Below are positions 10,091 to 19,882 of a DNA stretch of 64,000 nt, piece by piece (position 1 is the stretch's first letter; the number at the start of each line of letters is the position of its first letter). The notes under the pieces are model-generated. The model saw only the letters and a program-made list of their open reading frames with translations, did no database searches and was not told where the DNA came from. Source of the DNA: Jannaschia marina (GTDB lineage: Bacteria > Pseudomonadota > Alphaproteobacteria > Rhodobacterales > Rhodobacteraceae); the NCBI RefSeq assembly GCF_013404595.1, contig NZ_JABVAX010000008.1, positions 60,926 to 124,925 of the forward strand, in the 5' to 3' direction. The position numbers and the translations under genes were made by a program.

Positions 10091-11115
10091 CCGCGCCCGG
10101 ACTGAGCCCGGCCGACCTGGCCCATTGTCGCGCGGCGATCCGGACCGGCTCCCACTCGTTCCATGCCGCCTCGCGCCTCCTGCCGGCGGAGGTGCGCGAT
10201 CCGGCGCTCGCGCTCTATGCCTTCTGCCGCCTCGCCGACGACGAGGTGGACGAGGGAGATGGCAAGGCCCTCGCCGTTCTCAACCTTCAGGCGCGGCTCG
10301 ATCTGGCCTATGCCGGCACGCCGCGCGACACGCCGGAGGACCGCGCCTTCGCCGGCCTCGTCGCCGCCTACGGCCTGCCGCGCGCGCTGCCCGAAGCCTT
10401 GCTCGAAGGGCTGGCCTGGGACGCGATTGGCCGTCGCTACGCCACGCTGTCGGACCTGCGCGGCTACTCCGCCCGGGTGGCGAGCGCAGTGGGCGTGATG
10501 ATGTGCGTGCTCATGCGGGTGCGCGACCCCGATACCCTCGCCCGGGCCTGCGATCTCGGCGTGGCCATGCAGCTCACGAACATCGCCCGCGACGTGGGCG
10601 AGGATGCGCGCGCCGGCCGGCTCTACCTGCCGACCGACTGGCTCGGCGAGGCGGGCGTCGATGCCGACGCCTTCCTCGCCGATCCGCGCCCCGCGCCCGA
10701 GATCCGCCGCCTGACCCGTCGGCTTCTGGCCGAGGCGCGACGGCTCTACCTGCGTTCGGAGGCCGGAATCGGAGGGCTGCCGCGCCGGGCCCGCCTCGGG
10801 ATCGCCGCGGCGCGCTACATCTACGCCGGGATCGGCACGGCTCTGCGGGCGCAGGGGCACGACAACATCACCACGCGCGCCCGGACCACGAAGGCGCGGA
10901 AGCTCGCCCTCATAGGGCAGGCGGGCGCACGGACGGCGGCGACCTTCGTGTTGCCGACCTCGCCCATCCTCTATGCGCCGCCGCTGCCGGAGGTCGCCTT
11001 CCTCGTGGACGCCGCCGCCGAAGGTGTCCGTGCCCCGACACGCGCGACGGCCCTGCTCGAGGTGCTGGCCGACCTGCGCGCGCGGCAGGAGACACCGGGC
11101 GTTGCGGCGGAGTGA
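10087..11115 (+). CDS. crtB: Phytoene synthase
   Basis: Condenses two GGPP into phytoene. 342 residues with the squalene/phytoene-synthase motifs FCRLADDEVDEGDG (first Asp-rich site) and NIARDVGEDARAGRLYLP (second). ARYIYAGIG and the C-terminal KARKLAL are also typical. The ATG at 10087 overlaps the crtI stop, so crtI and crtB are translationally coupled. The C terminus carries a proline-rich tail (LPTSPILYAPPLPE) that is variable among CrtB proteins. Confidence 0.96.
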   Translation: MTAPGLSPADLAHCRAAIRTGSHSFHAASRLLPAEVRDPALALYAFCRLADDEVDEGDGKALAVLNLQARLDLAYAGTPRDTPEDRAFAGLVAAYGLPRALPEALLEGLAWDAIGRRYATLSDLRGYSARVASAVGVMMCVLMRVRDPDTLARACDLGVAMQLTNIARDVGEDARAGRLYLPTDWLGEAGVDADAFLADPRPAPEIRRLTRRLLAEARRLYLRSEAGIGGLPRRARLGIAAARYIYAGIGTALRAQGHDNITTRARTTKARKLALIGQAGARTAATFVLPTSPILYAPPLPEVAFLVDAAAEGVRAPTRATALLEVLADLRARQETPGVAAE

Positions 11116-11118
11116 CGT

Positions 11119-11140
11119 GAGTATTTTCGGCAGGAAGATG
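11119..11140 (+). other. GAGTATTTT motif after crtB
   Basis: Three bases after the crtB stop, the motif GAGTATTTTCGGCAGGAAG resembles a short sequence that I recall often following stop codons in Rhodobacterales genomes. The function is unknown and only one copy is in this window. Confidence 0.3.
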
Positions 11141-11208
11141 CCGGCAGGACGCGAGGGCTCCGTCGCGGGAGGGGTGACTTCGCTCGGCGTCGGTCTAGGC
11201 TGTCGTCG

Positions 11209-11688
11209 ATGGATCTGACGCTCTTCGCCCTCTTCCTTCTGGCCTGCGGCGGGGCCGGCGCGACCGGTGCCCTCTTTCCGCCGGGCGATTGGTACAGGAC
11301 GCTCGCAAAGCCCGGATGGACGCCGCCCGACTGGGTCTTCCCGGTGGCCTGGACCACCATCTACCTCTGCATCTCCTTCGCCGGGGCGCGGGTGGCCGTC
11401 CTGCCGGACAACGGGTTCGCGATGGCGTTCTGGGCGCTGCAAGCTGCCTTTTCGACGCTCTGGACGCCGGTATTCTTCGGCCTGCGCCGGCTGAAGGGGT
11501 CGCTCCTCGTCATGGCCGTTCTCTGGCCCGCCGTCGCCGGCGCGACCTGGTTCCACCTGCAGGCCGACCTGCTCGCGGGCCTGGCCTTCCTGCCCTATCT
11601 CGCGTGGGTCACGGTGGCCGCGGCGCTCAACGCCTCGATTTGGCGGCTCAATCCGGGCGTGGCACCGCTGCGCCCCGATCAGGCCTGA
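11209..11688 (+). CDS. tspO: TspO/CrtK, tryptophan-rich sensory protein (MBR family)
   Basis: 159-residue outer-membrane tetrapyrrole-binding protein of the TspO/peripheral benzodiazepine receptor family. Five hydrophobic segments and the family motifs WYRTLAKPGWTPPDWVFPVAW and FWALQAAFSTLWTPVFFG are present. In Rhodobacter it tunes photosynthesis gene expression in response to oxygen. It is 93 bp downstream of crtB on the same strand. Its last 10 bp overlap the convergent 3' end of crtC. Confidence 0.95.
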   Translation: MDLTLFALFLLACGGAGATGALFPPGDWYRTLAKPGWTPPDWVFPVAWTTIYLCISFAGARVAVLPDNGFAMAFWALQAAFSTLWTPVFFGLRRLKGSLLVMAVLWPAVAGATWFHLQADLLAGLAFLPYLAWVTVAAALNASIWRLNPGVAPLRPDQA

Positions 11689-12605
11689 GACCAGCTCCGC
11701 CGCCGCGGCACGCGCACCGCGAGCATCGGCTTGAGGAGCGGGTTGGCATAGCGGCGTAGATCGAGCGCTTCGTGCACGCCCTGCACCCGCTCGCCGTCGA
11801 TCACCGTCTCCACGACGGCGCGGTTGTAGAAGGGTGCGTCGAGCATGGGTTTCACCTGCCTCGGGGTCGTTCCCGGATCGGCGCGTGTCTCGCGGCGCAG
11901 CAGCCAGTTCGAGCGGCGGAAGGCCGTGCGCGGGGGAGCCGGGACGACGCGGCCCGCGCCGGTGCCGTCGAAGGCGAAGGCCGCTTCGAGCGCCGAGCCG
12001 TCCCGCCGCGCGGCATCGTAGAAGCAGGCGGCCCCGGCCCGCGTCGGGAAGCGGCCCCAGGTCCAGTACGTGAAATCCGATTCGAGCGGGCGGGTGCCGA
12101 AGTTGGCGTCGAAGTAGCCGTGTCCCGAGAATTGCCAGCCCGGCGCGTCGAGGTCCACGCGGATGCGCGCGACCGGGGCGAAGGGGCGCCAGACGTGGGC
12201 CCCGTCGTCAGTCAGCGGAAGCTCCACGCCGGTCACCGCGTCGGGGGTCAGCACGATGCGGCCGCGCATCCGGCCGACGCGGGGGAGGGAGGCGATCTCG
12301 TTCACGTCGATGCGCAGCTCCTGACCCGTCCAGTGCATCTCCGACGGGCCGATCCGCAGGCGCGTCTCCGTCGGGCGCAGGGCGTCGCGGCCCCGGTCGG
12401 TCATCGCGAAGCGCCCGCCCGGGCCATAGGTCGCCACGTTCAGGCAGCAGTGGTTCGCCGGGTCTGCGCGCCCGGACCAGTGGTACCACGGCGAGAAGAC
12501 CGAGCCGATGAAGCCGATGACCGAGATCGCGCGTGCGCCGTCGTCGCTTACGCCGTCGACGTACCACCACGCATAGCCGCCCGGCGGGACGGCGAGGTCG
12601 AACAT
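11679..12605 (-). CDS. crtC: Hydroxyneurosporene synthase (carotenoid 1,2-hydratase)
   Basis: Adds water across the terminal double bond of neurosporene. 308 residues with the CrtC fingerprints PPGGYAWWYVDGVSDDG near the N terminus, FSPWYHWSGRADPANHCCLN, and SGHGYFDANFGTRPLE in the middle. The ATG at 12605 lies 58 bp inside the 3' end of crtD. A later start would cut the conserved GGYAWWYVD block, so the overlap seems real. The stop lies 10 bp inside tspO on the opposite strand. Confidence 0.94.
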   Translation of the reverse strand: MFDLAVPPGGYAWWYVDGVSDDGARAISVIGFIGSVFSPWYHWSGRADPANHCCLNVATYGPGGRFAMTDRGRDALRPTETRLRIGPSEMHWTGQELRIDVNEIASLPRVGRMRGRIVLTPDAVTGVELPLTDDGAHVWRPFAPVARIRVDLDAPGWQFSGHGYFDANFGTRPLESDFTYWTWGRFPTRAGAACFYDAARRDGSALEAAFAFDGTGAGRVVPAPPRTAFRRSNWLLRRETRADPGTTPRQVKPMLDAPFYNRAVVETVIDGERVQGVHEALDLRRYANPLLKPMLAVRVPRRRSWSQA

Positions 12606-14077
12606 CGGTCCGCCAGCATCGCCTCGGCCGCATGCCGGGCGGAGAGCGCCGCCATCGGCACCCCCGCCCCCGGATGCGCCCCCCCGCCCACGAGGTAGAG
12701 CCCCCGGATCGCGGTCCGCGCCCGGGGCCGCGCCAGCCCCGCCGTCAGACCCGCGGGGGATCGCCCGTAGAGGGCACCCAGACTGCCCGGGAAGTCCGCC
12801 GCGAAGCCCGCCGGCGTCGTCATCGTCGCGGGTCCGGGCGCGGGCGAGAAGGTCAGGCCGAAGCGGCCCAGGCGCGCGAAGGTCCGGATGTGACATGGCG
12901 TGTTCTCCTCGGGCGTGTCGGCGGGGGCGGCGGGGGCGTTGCGGATGATCTCGAAGCGTTCGACCGGGCCCGGCGGGATGCCGCCGCCCCGGTCCTGCGC
13001 GCAGACGTAGAGCGTCGCGTCCTCGGGGACGTGCCCGCGGGCGAGGGGGCCGAACTCCGCCGCCGGGTCGTCCCCGAAGAAGACGTTGTGCGCGGCGAGG
13101 TCGGGGCCGGCCGGCGTGGCCGCGAAGGCGTGGACATGGGCGGAGAGGCTGCGCGGCTCGACGCCGCTCTGCGGGACTGCGCGGGTGACTCCGGAGCCGA
13201 GGAGGCCGCGGGCCAGGGCGCGGGGGTCGCCGTTGAAGAGGACGCGGTCCGTCGCGATCCGCTCCGAGCCGGCATGGACCGCGACGAGGCCGTCCGGTCC
13301 GGTGTCCAGTGCCGTCACTTCGGTGTCGTAGCGGATCTCTGCGCCCCGCGCGCGGGCGAGGCCCTCGATCGCGCGGGCGAGCCCATGCATCCCGCCCGCC
13401 ACCGACCAGACGCCCCGCGCCTCCGCCTGCCAGACGAGGGAGAGGAGCGCCGGCACCTCCTGCGGAAGGCCGCCGACGTAAGTGGCGTAGCGCCCGAAGA
13501 GCTGGCGCAGCTTTGGCTCGGCGAAGGCTCCGTCGAGCATCGAGGCGAGGCTCCGGTGCGGCGCCATGTCGAGGAGGAGGCGCGGCTGACGGAGAACAGC
13601 GGCAGCGAGGCCGATGCGGGACGGCGCGGCGGCGCGCATCATCGGTGCGTCGAAGGTATCGAAGAGCCGGGCGGTCCGGGCATGGAAGGCCGTGAACTCA
13701 TGCGCCGACCGGGTGCCGAAGACGCGGGCGATCTCCGCCGTGCTGGCCGTGGCGTCGGCATGGAGATCGAGTCGCGTGCCGTCGGACCAGAAGTGCCGGG
13801 CCAGTATCGGGTTTGCGCGGAGCGTCACGTGATCGTCGAGCCGCTCGCCCACGGCGGCGAAGAGGTCGTCGAAGACGCCGCGCAGCGTCAGCACCGTCGG
13901 CCCGGCATCGACCGGCCCGGCGGCGGAGGGCCGTGTGCGCATCTTGCCGCCCGGCCCGGCGGCCCGCTCCAGCACCGTCACGTCGCAGCCCGCATGGGCC
14001 AGACGCAGGGCCGCCGCGAGCCCGCCGATGCCGGCGCCGACGATGCAGATCCGTTCGCTGTCCGTGCCGTGCCGCAT
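12548..14077 (-). CDS. crtD: Methoxyneurosporene (1-hydroxycarotenoid 3,4-) desaturase
   Basis: CrtI-type FAD desaturase acting on 1-hydroxy or 1-methoxy carotenoids, 509 residues. Dinucleotide motif ICIVGAGIGGLAAALRLAHAG at the N terminus, PGGKMRTR, AGPTVLTL, and C-terminal GLYLVGGGAHPGAGVPMA. The start at 14077 has a strong AGGAGG site 8 nt upstream. After the normal end (AEAMLADR) the frame continues about 18 residues into crtC, giving a low-complexity tail (SPSRRAAMRGGTSTA). It is divergent from crtE, sharing a 96-bp region with one PpsR palindrome. Confidence 0.95.
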   Translation of the reverse strand: MRHGTDSERICIVGAGIGGLAAALRLAHAGCDVTVLERAAGPGGKMRTRPSAAGPVDAGPTVLTLRGVFDDLFAAVGERLDDHVTLRANPILARHFWSDGTRLDLHADATASTAEIARVFGTRSAHEFTAFHARTARLFDTFDAPMMRAAAPSRIGLAAAVLRQPRLLLDMAPHRSLASMLDGAFAEPKLRQLFGRYATYVGGLPQEVPALLSLVWQAEARGVWSVAGGMHGLARAIEGLARARGAEIRYDTEVTALDTGPDGLVAVHAGSERIATDRVLFNGDPRALARGLLGSGVTRAVPQSGVEPRSLSAHVHAFAATPAGPDLAAHNVFFGDDPAAEFGPLARGHVPEDATLYVCAQDRGGGIPPGPVERFEIIRNAPAAPADTPEENTPCHIRTFARLGRFGLTFSPAPGPATMTTPAGFAADFPGSLGALYGRSPAGLTAGLARPRARTAIRGLYLVGGGAHPGAGVPMAALSARHAAEAMLADRCSTSPSRRAAMRGGTSTA

Positions 14078-14117
14078 GGCCCCTCCTGACCCGCAGTGTT
14101 GACAGGTGACAGGCAAC

Positions 14118-14135
14118 TGTCCACTGTAATTTACA
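14118..14135. promoter_or_regulatory. PpsR/CrtJ operator between crtD and crtE
   Basis: TGTCCACTGTAATTTACA is a perfect TGT-N12-ACA. It contains a nested TGTAATTTACA and is preceded by a TGACAGGTGACA direct repeat at 14100-14111. Located 38 bp upstream of crtE and 40 bp upstream of crtD. Confidence 0.8.
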
Positions 14136-14173
14136 GTTTGCCCGTCATGGGCGGCGACATCAGGAGGTCCGCC

Positions 14174-15052
14174 ATGTCCCTGTCCGACCGCCTCGACCGT
14201 GCGCTGAGCGATGCCATCGCGCGGGGTCAGGCGCAGCCCGCGCCCGCCCGGCTGGCCTCCGCGCTCCATTATACAGTTACCCCCGGCGGGGCCCGGATCC
14301 GGCCGACGCTGCTCCTCTCGGTGGCGAAGGCCTGCGGCGACGATCGCCCCGCATTGGCCGATGCCGCCGCCGCCGCGCTGGAGCTCATCCACTGCGCCTC
14401 GCTCGTCCACGACGACCTGCCCTGCTTCGATGACGCCGACATGCGCCGGGGCAAGTCCGCCGTTCACCGCGCCTTCGGCGAGCCGCTGGCCGTGCTGGCC
14501 GGCGATAGCCTGATCGTGATGGCCTTCGAGGTGCTGGCCCGCGCCGCCGCCGAGGAGCCGGCCCGCGCCCCGCAGCTGATGCGGATCCTCGCGACGCGTA
14601 CGGGGATGCCCCACGGCATCTGCGCCGGGCAGGGCTGGGAAAGCGAGGAGACGGTCGACCTGCGCGCCTATCACCGCGCCAAAACCGCCGCGCTCTTCAT
14701 CGCCGCGACGCAGATGGGGGCCGCCGCGGCGGGGCACGATCTCGAGGCCTGGGAAGACCTGGGGCTTGCCATCGGGGAGGCGTTCCAGGTGGCCGACGAC
14801 CTGCGCGACGCGCTGCTCGACGCCGACACGCTGGGCAAGCCGGTGGGTCAGGACGATCTGCACGGTCGGCCCAATGCCGTGGCAGAACTGGGGGTCGAGG
14901 GCGCCATCGCGCGGATGCGCGACATTCTGGCCGGGGCCATCGCCTCGATCCCGAAGTGCCCGGGCGAAGCCGAACTGGCGAAGCTCGTCACCGCGCAGGC
15001 CGAGGTGGTCGCACCGCTGCGCGCCCGCGCCGCCCGCGTGCCGGGCGAGTAG
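14174..15052 (+). CDS. crtE: Geranylgeranyl pyrophosphate synthase
   Basis: Prenyl transferase making C20 GGPP for carotenoids and the bacteriochlorophyll tail, 292 residues. The first Asp-rich motif is [14 protein letters not shown], and the second is the [13 protein letters not shown] region. [14 protein letters not shown] lies between. ATG 14174 has CAGGAGG eight bases upstream; the longer in-frame ATG at 14096 would overlap the promoter palindrome and is rejected. The TAG stop overlaps the crtF GTG by one base. Confidence 0.95.
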   Translation: MSLSDRLDRALSDAIARGQAQPAPARLASALHYTVTPGGARIRPTLLLSVAKACGDDRPALADAAAAALELIHCASLVHDDLPCFDDADMRRGKSAVHRAFGEPLAVLAGDSLIVMAFEVLARAAAEEPARAPQLMRILATRTGMPHGICAGQGWESEETVDLRAYHRAKTAALFIAATQMGAAAAGHDLEAWEDLGLAIGEAFQVADDLRDALLDADTLGKPVGQDDLHGRPNAVAELGVEGAIARMRDILAGAIASIPKCPGEAELAKLVTAQAEVVAPLRARAARVPGE

Positions 15053-16155
15053 TGGGCACCGCCGCGCTCCGGCCCGGCTGGCGGCAACGGCTCGTCGCCT
15101 CGCCCCGGTTCCAGGCCTGGGCCGCGCGCTTCCCCTTGACCCGGGGCCTCGTCCGCCGGGACGGTGCGGCGCTCTTCGACCTCGTTGCCGGTTTCTGCCA
15201 CAGCCAGATCCTTGCCGCGCTCGTCCACTTCGACATTCCCGCCCGCCTGATGGAGCGGCCCGCGAATGCCGCGGCGCTCGGCCTCGCCTGCGACATGCCG
15301 GAGGCGCGGATGCAGGTGTTGCTGCAGGGCGGAGCCGCACTCGGGCTTCTGCGCCGGCGGCGGGACGGGCGATTCGCGCTCACGCGTCGGGGGGCCGCGC
15401 TGGCCGGGGTGCCCGGGCTCGCCGACATGATCCGCCATCACGATGTTCTTTACCGCGATCTCGCCGACCCGGTCGCCTTCTTTCGCGGCGATGTCGAGAC
15501 GGAGCTGGCCACGTTCTGGCCCTATGTCTTCGGCGGGGAGATGGCACCGGAGGCGGCAGCCCGCTACTCCGCGCTCATGGCCGACAGCCAGGCGCTCGTG
15601 GCCGAGGACACGCTCGCCTGCGTCTCGCTCAAGGGGGTGACGCGGCTCTGCGACGTGGGGGGCGGCACCGGGGCCTTCCTGCGCGCGGCCGCCCGGGCGA
15701 ATCCCGAGATGGCGCTGACGCTCTTCGACCTGCCCGAGGTCGCCGCCTCCGCCCGCGCGCGTTTCACGGCGGAGGGGCTGTCAGACAGGGTGGACATTCG
15801 CCCCGGGTCTTTCCGCGACGATCCGCTACCCCGGGGCTGCGACGCGATTTCGCTCATCCGGGTACTCTACGACCATGACGACGCGACCGTCGCGGCGCTT
15901 CTGGCGAAATGCCGGGAGGCCCTGCCGCCCGGCGGACGGCTGATCGTGTCGGAGCCGATGTCGGGCGGGGCGCGGCCCGAGCGGGCCGGAGACGCCTATT
16001 TCGCGCTCTATACCATGGCGATGCGCACGGGGCGCACGCGGTCGCATTCGGAGATCGCCGCGCTCGCGCGGGACGCGGGTTTCGCCGTCGCTCGGCCCGG
16101 ACGCACGCCGCGGCCCTTCGTGACCCGCGTGCTGCAAGCCCGCGTGCCGAAGTGA
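15052..16155 (+). CDS. crtF: Hydroxyneurosporene / demethylspheroidene O-methyltransferase
   Basis: SAM-dependent methyltransferase giving the 1-methoxy group of spheroidene, 367 residues. N-terminal dimerisation region, then the SAM motif [15 protein letters not shown] (about residues 199-213), LFDLPEV, and the catalytic-region [11 protein letters not shown] segment. The proposed start is GTG at 15052, overlapping the crtE TAG (TAGTG). No ATG lies near, and the protein then begins [15 protein letters not shown] as in relatives. Confidence 0.93.
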   Translation: MGTAALRPGWRQRLVASPRFQAWAARFPLTRGLVRRDGAALFDLVAGFCHSQILAALVHFDIPARLMERPANAAALGLACDMPEARMQVLLQGGAALGLLRRRRDGRFALTRRGAALAGVPGLADMIRHHDVLYRDLADPVAFFRGDVETELATFWPYVFGGEMAPEAAARYSALMADSQALVAEDTLACVSLKGVTRLCDVGGGTGAFLRAAARANPEMALTLFDLPEVAASARARFTAEGLSDRVDIRPGSFRDDPLPRGCDAISLIRVLYDHDDATVAALLAKCREALPPGGRLIVSEPMSGGARPERAGDAYFALYTMAMRTGRTRSHSEIAALARDAGFAVARPGRTPRPFVTRVLQARVPK

Positions 16156-16170
16156 CAATGGAAACTTACA
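16153..16170. promoter_or_regulatory. degenerate PpsR-like site upstream of bchC
   Basis: TGACAATGGAAACTTACA matches TGT-N12-ACA with one mismatch in the left half (TGA). It overlaps the crtF stop codon and lies 33 bp (about three helical turns) from the perfect site at 16186. Double sites are typical of bchC promoters. Confidence 0.45.
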
Positions 16171-16185
16171 TTGACAGACTTCAAC

Positions 16186-16203
16186 TGTCAGTCCAACCTG
16201 ACA
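16186..16203. promoter_or_regulatory. PpsR/CrtJ operator of bchC
   Basis: TGTCAGTCCAACCTGACA, a perfect TGT-N12-ACA site 57 bp upstream of the bchC start. Its left half is also the right arm of another inverted repeat, TGACAG-N7-CTGTCA (16172-16190), so overlapping binding registers are possible. It probably controls the bchCXYZ-puf superoperon. Confidence 0.82.
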
Positions 16204-16260
16204 CTCAGTCGTACCCCGGCTGAGTCCCTCCCGGGGTCGTGGCAACACGGGGAGAGACGC

Positions 16261-17202
16261 TTGCAGACTCAAGCCATCATTCTGAACGGATCGCGCGACG
16301 TCGCCGTCGATACCGTTGCGCTGTGCCCGCCCGGGCCGGACGACGTGGTGGTCGAGATCCGGCAGTCTGGCATCTCCACCGGCACCGAAAAGCTCTTCTG
16401 GTCGGGCGAGATGCCGCCCTTTCCTGGCATGGGCTACCCGCTCGTCCCCGGCTATGAGGCGACGGGCGAGGTGGTCGAGGCCGGCCCCGCCGCGAACCTC
16501 CGCGTCGGCGACACGGTCTTCGTGCCCGGCGCGAGCTGTTTCGATGGTGTTCACGGGCTTTTCGGCGGGGCCGCGCGGACGCTCGTGACCGATGCTGCCC
16601 GTGCCCTGTCCATCGACCCGGGGCAGGGGGTGCAGGGCGCGCTCCTCGCGCTGGCGGCCACCGCCCGTCATGCGCTCGCCGGGCCGCGCGCCGACCTGCC
16701 GGAGCTGATCGTCGGTCATGGCGTTCTCGGCCGGCTTCTGGCGCGTCTGACGGTCGCCGCAGGGGGGGCACCGCCCACGGTCTGGGAGACGAACGCCGAC
16801 CGCCGCCGCGACGCGACACCCTATCCGGTGATCGCCCCCGAGGCGGACGACCGCCACGACTACGCCACGGTCTACGACGCCTCGGGCGATGCCGAGGTGA
16901 TCCCCGCCCTGATCCCGCGGCTGGCCAAGGGCGGCGAGATCGTCCTCGCCGGCTTCTATCCGGCCCCGATCAGCTTCGCGTTCCCCCCCGCCTTCCTGAA
17001 GGAGGCCCGCCTGCGCGTGGCCGCCGAGTGGACGCGCGACGACCTTCTGGCGACCCGGTCGCTGATCGACTCGGGCGCGCTCTCGCTCGACGGCCTCATC
17101 ACGCACCGCGCACCGCCGGGTGCCGCGGCCGGGGCCTATCACACGGCCTTCACCGATCCGACCTGCCTCAAGATGATCCTCGACTGGGAAGGCTCCGCAT
17201 GA
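16261..17202 (+). CDS. bchC: 3-hydroxyethyl bacteriochlorophyllide a dehydrogenase
   Basis: Oxidises the C3-hydroxyethyl group to acetyl. 313 residues of the zinc-type alcohol-dehydrogenase superfamily: [52 protein letters not shown] (nucleotide-binding Gly-rich loop). TTG at 16261 is the chosen start, because it follows GGAGAGACGC and yields [10 protein letters not shown] as in other BchC proteins. The longer ATG start at 16171 falls inside the PpsR operator region. The stop overlaps the bchX start as ATGA. Confidence 0.95.
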   Translation: MQTQAIILNGSRDVAVDTVALCPPGPDDVVVEIRQSGISTGTEKLFWSGEMPPFPGMGYPLVPGYEATGEVVEAGPAANLRVGDTVFVPGASCFDGVHGLFGGAARTLVTDAARALSIDPGQGVQGALLALAATARHALAGPRADLPELIVGHGVLGRLLARLTVAAGGAPPTVWETNADRRRDATPYPVIAPEADDRHDYATVYDASGDAEVIPALIPRLAKGGEIVLAGFYPAPISFAFPPAFLKEARLRVAAEWTRDDLLATRSLIDSGALSLDGLITHRAPPGAAAGAYHTAFTDPTCLKMILDWEGSA

Positions 17203-18203
17203 CCCTCGACGACGTTCCCAACCTCCGCGACTTCGACGACCGCCTCCGCGACGAGGCGAACACCGATCTTGCCGATATCCAGACGGATGAGCCGACGTCC
17301 AAGACGCAGATCATCGCGATCTACGGCAAAGGCGGCATCGGCAAGTCCTTCACGCTCGCTAACCTGAGCCACATGATGGCCGAGCAGGGCAAGCGCGTGC
17401 TGCTGATCGGCTGCGACCCGAAGTCCGACACGACCTCGCTCCTCTTCGGCGGCAAGGCCTGTCCGACGATCATCGAGACGTCCTCCAAGAAGAAACTCGC
17501 CGGGGAGGAGGTCGCCATCGGCGACGTCTGCTTCAAGCGCGGCGGCGTCTTCGCGATGGAGCTGGGTGGCCCCGAAGTGGGTCGGGGCTGCGGCGGGCGC
17601 GGCATCATCCACGGGTTCGAGCTGCTCGAAAAACTGGGCTTCCACGACTGGGATTTCGACTACGTCCTCCTCGACTTCCTGGGCGACGTCGTCTGCGGCG
17701 GCTTCGGCCTGCCGATCGCGCGCGACATGGCGCAGAAGGTGATCCTCGTCGCCTCGAACGACCTGCAGTCGCTCTACGTGGCCAACAACGTCTGCTCGGC
17801 GGTGGAATACTTCCGCAAGCTGGGCGGCAACGTCGGCGTGGCCGGCCTCGTCATCAACAAGGACGACGGCTCGGGCGAGGCGCAGGCCTTTGCCGAGGCC
17901 GTCGACATCCCGGTCCTCGCGGCCATCCCGCAGGACGACGACCTGCGCAAGAAGTCCGCGAACTACCAGATCGTCGGCACCGAGGCCGGCCCCTGGGGAC
18001 CGCTCTTCGCCGAACTGGGCCTGAATGTGGCCGAGGCCCCGCCGGTGCGGCCCACACCGCTCGATCAGGACGGGCTGCTGGCGCTCTTCGACAGCAAGGA
18101 CACCGGCGGCGACGTCGTGCTCGTGCCCGCGACGGATGCCGATATGCGCGGTGCCAAGTCGAAGCCGAAGCAGAGCCTGGAGGTCGTCTACGACGATGTC
18201 TGA
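17199..18203 (+). CDS. bchX: Chlorophyllide a reductase iron protein subunit X
   Basis: NifH-like ATP-dependent electron donor to BchYZ, 334 residues. P-loop YGKGGIGKS at 42-50, switch region [10 protein letters not shown] (71-80), and the two cysteines that bridge the dimer's [4Fe-4S] cluster at Cys131 (GRGCGGRG) and Cys166 (DVVCGGF). A 30-residue acidic N-terminal extension precedes the core, as in other BchX. It overlaps bchC by four bases and bchY by eight. Confidence 0.97.
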   Translation: MTLDDVPNLRDFDDRLRDEANTDLADIQTDEPTSKTQIIAIYGKGGIGKSFTLANLSHMMAEQGKRVLLIGCDPKSDTTSLLFGGKACPTIIETSSKKKLAGEEVAIGDVCFKRGGVFAMELGGPEVGRGCGGRGIIHGFELLEKLGFHDWDFDYVLLDFLGDVVCGGFGLPIARDMAQKVILVASNDLQSLYVANNVCSAVEYFRKLGGNVGVAGLVINKDDGSGEAQAFAEAVDIPVLAAIPQDDDLRKKSANYQIVGTEAGPWGPLFAELGLNVAEAPPVRPTPLDQDGLLALFDSKDTGGDVVLVPATDADMRGAKSKPKQSLEVVYDDV

Positions 18204-19767
18204 GCGCAGCGGATACAACGTCACCTACGACGATGCGGGCCGGGTGGAAATCACCCCCGCCGACGCGCCGGACCTGCCCGAGGCGCCCGCGGGGGCCGAG
18301 GCTGGGGCCTGCACGTCGAAGGCCACGCTGGAAGCCGCCGCGCGCGAAGCGGGGCAGTCCGACCTGCTCGACCGCTACGCCGCCGACTACCCGAAGGGCC
18401 CGCACGACCAACCCCAGAGCATGTGCCCCGCCTTCGGCAGCCTGCGTGTCGGCCTGCGTATGAAGCGGGTCGCCACGATCCTCTCGGGCTCCGCCTGCTG
18501 CGTCTACGGCCTCTCGTTCGTGTCGCATTTCTACGGCGCGCGCCGCTCCATCGGCTACGTGCCGTTCAACTCCGAGACGCTGGTCACCGGCAAGCTCTAC
18601 GAGGATATCCGCGAAGCCGTGCACGAGCTGGCCGATGGCGACCGCCTCGATGCCATCGTCGTCACCAACCTCTGCGTGCCCACCGCGTCCGGCGTGCCGC
18701 TGCGCCTTCTGCCCGAAGAGATCGACGGCGTCCGCATCATCGGCATCGACGTGCCGGGCTTCGGCGTCCCGACCCACGCGGAAGCGAAGGACGTGCTGGC
18801 GGGCGCGATGCTCGACTACGCCAGGCGCGAGGCCGAGGCCGGGCCGGTGCCGCGCCCCGAAGGCGGCTCCGATCGCCCGACCGTCGCGCTCCTGGGCGAG
18901 ATGTTCCCCGCCGATCCGATGATGATCGGCCGGATGCTGGAGCCGCTCGGCCTCGCCGCCGGGCCGACCGTGCCGACCCGCGAGTGGCGCGAGCTCTACG
19001 GCGCGCTCGATTGCGGGGCCGTCGCGGCGATCCACCCGTTCTACACCGCCTCCGTCCGCGTCTTCGAGGCTGCGGGCCGGCCCGTCGTCGGCTCCGCGCC
19101 GGTGGGCCACGACGGCACCGCCGACTGGCTCGCGGCCATCGGCGACGCCTTCGGCCTGCCCGCCGCCAAGGTCGCCGAGGCGCAGAACGCCGTGCTGCCC
19201 GCGCTCAGGGCCGCGCTCGCCGCGAACCCCATCAAGGGCACGCTCACGCTCTCGGGCTACGAAGGCTCCGAACTCCTGGTCGCCCGCCTCCTGATCGAGA
19301 GCGGCGCCGAGATCCCCTATGTCGGCACGGCCTGCCCCAGGACGCGCTGGTCGGCGGACGACGCCGCCTGGCTGGAGGCGAAGGGTACGAAGGTCAGGTT
19401 CCGCGCCTCGCTCGAGGACGATCTGGCCGCGATGGAGGCCGTGCGCCCCGACCTCGCCATCGGCACGACGCCGGTGGTGCAGAAAGGCAAGGAGCTCGGG
19501 ATCCCCTCGCTCTATTTCACCAACCTCATCTCCGCGCGGCCCTTGATGGGCCTCGCCGGGGCCGGGTCGCTGGCGCAGGTCGTCGGCACGGCCATCGCCA
19601 ACAAGGACCGCATGGAGACCATGCGCGATTTCTTCGAGGGCGTGGGCCACGGCGATGCCGCCGGTGTCTGGTCCGGGGCACCGAACCTGCATGAGGGGTT
19701 CCGGGCCCAGAACCTCAAGAAGATCGAGAAACGCAAGCGCGCCGCGGCGGCGGAGGCGATGATATGA
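18196..19767 (+). CDS. bchY: Chlorophyllide a reductase subunit Y
   Basis: NifD/BchN-like catalytic subunit, 523 residues. Conserved cysteines likely to ligate the NB cluster are Cys77 (SMCPAFG), Cys101/102 (SACCVYG) and Cys160 (VTNLCVPT). With BchZ and BchX it reduces the C7-C8 bond of chlorophyllide a. The start ATG 18196 overlaps the bchX end. Unlike the tight junctions elsewhere in this operon, its end is separated from bchZ by 115 bp containing two hairpins. Confidence 0.97.
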   Translation: MSERSGYNVTYDDAGRVEITPADAPDLPEAPAGAEAGACTSKATLEAAAREAGQSDLLDRYAADYPKGPHDQPQSMCPAFGSLRVGLRMKRVATILSGSACCVYGLSFVSHFYGARRSIGYVPFNSETLVTGKLYEDIREAVHELADGDRLDAIVVTNLCVPTASGVPLRLLPEEIDGVRIIGIDVPGFGVPTHAEAKDVLAGAMLDYARREAEAGPVPRPEGGSDRPTVALLGEMFPADPMMIGRMLEPLGLAAGPTVPTREWRELYGALDCGAVAAIHPFYTASVRVFEAAGRPVVGSAPVGHDGTADWLAAIGDAFGLPAAKVAEAQNAVLPALRAALAANPIKGTLTLSGYEGSELLVARLLIESGAEIPYVGTACPRTRWSADDAAWLEAKGTKVRFRASLEDDLAAMEAVRPDLAIGTTPVVQKGKELGIPSLYFTNLISARPLMGLAGAGSLAQVVGTAIANKDRMETMRDFFEGVGHGDAAGVWSGAPNLHEGFRAQNLKKIEKRKRAAAAEAMI

Positions 19768-19789
19768 TCGCGCGCCTCCTCCCCCCCGG

Positions 19790-19812
19790 CCCCCCTCCGA
19801 TCCGGAGGGGGG
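19790..19812 (+). promoter_or_regulatory. hairpin 1 between bchY and bchZ
   Basis: CCCCCCTCCG and CGGAGGGGGG pair perfectly over 10 bp around a 3-nt ATC loop. Very strong and GC-only apart from one A-T pair; no U-tract. It could pause polymerase, protect the bchCXY 3' end from exonuclease, or be one half of a mobile palindromic repeat. Confidence 0.6.
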
Positions 19813-19838
19813 AGGGCGCGGCCCCGGCCGATTTCGCC

Positions 19839-19861
19839 TCCCTCTCCCGGTGGGAGAGGGA
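19839..19861 (+). promoter_or_regulatory. hairpin 2 between bchY and bchZ
   Basis: TCCCTCTCCC and GGGAGAGGGA form a perfect 10-bp stem with a GGT loop, 26 bp after hairpin 1 and 21 bp before the bchZ ATG. The stem's 3' side is followed by the AGAGGGGG ribosome site of bchZ, so folding may affect bchZ translation. Confidence 0.6.
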
Positions 19862-19882
19862 TCGAGGCAGAGGGGGCGCGCC

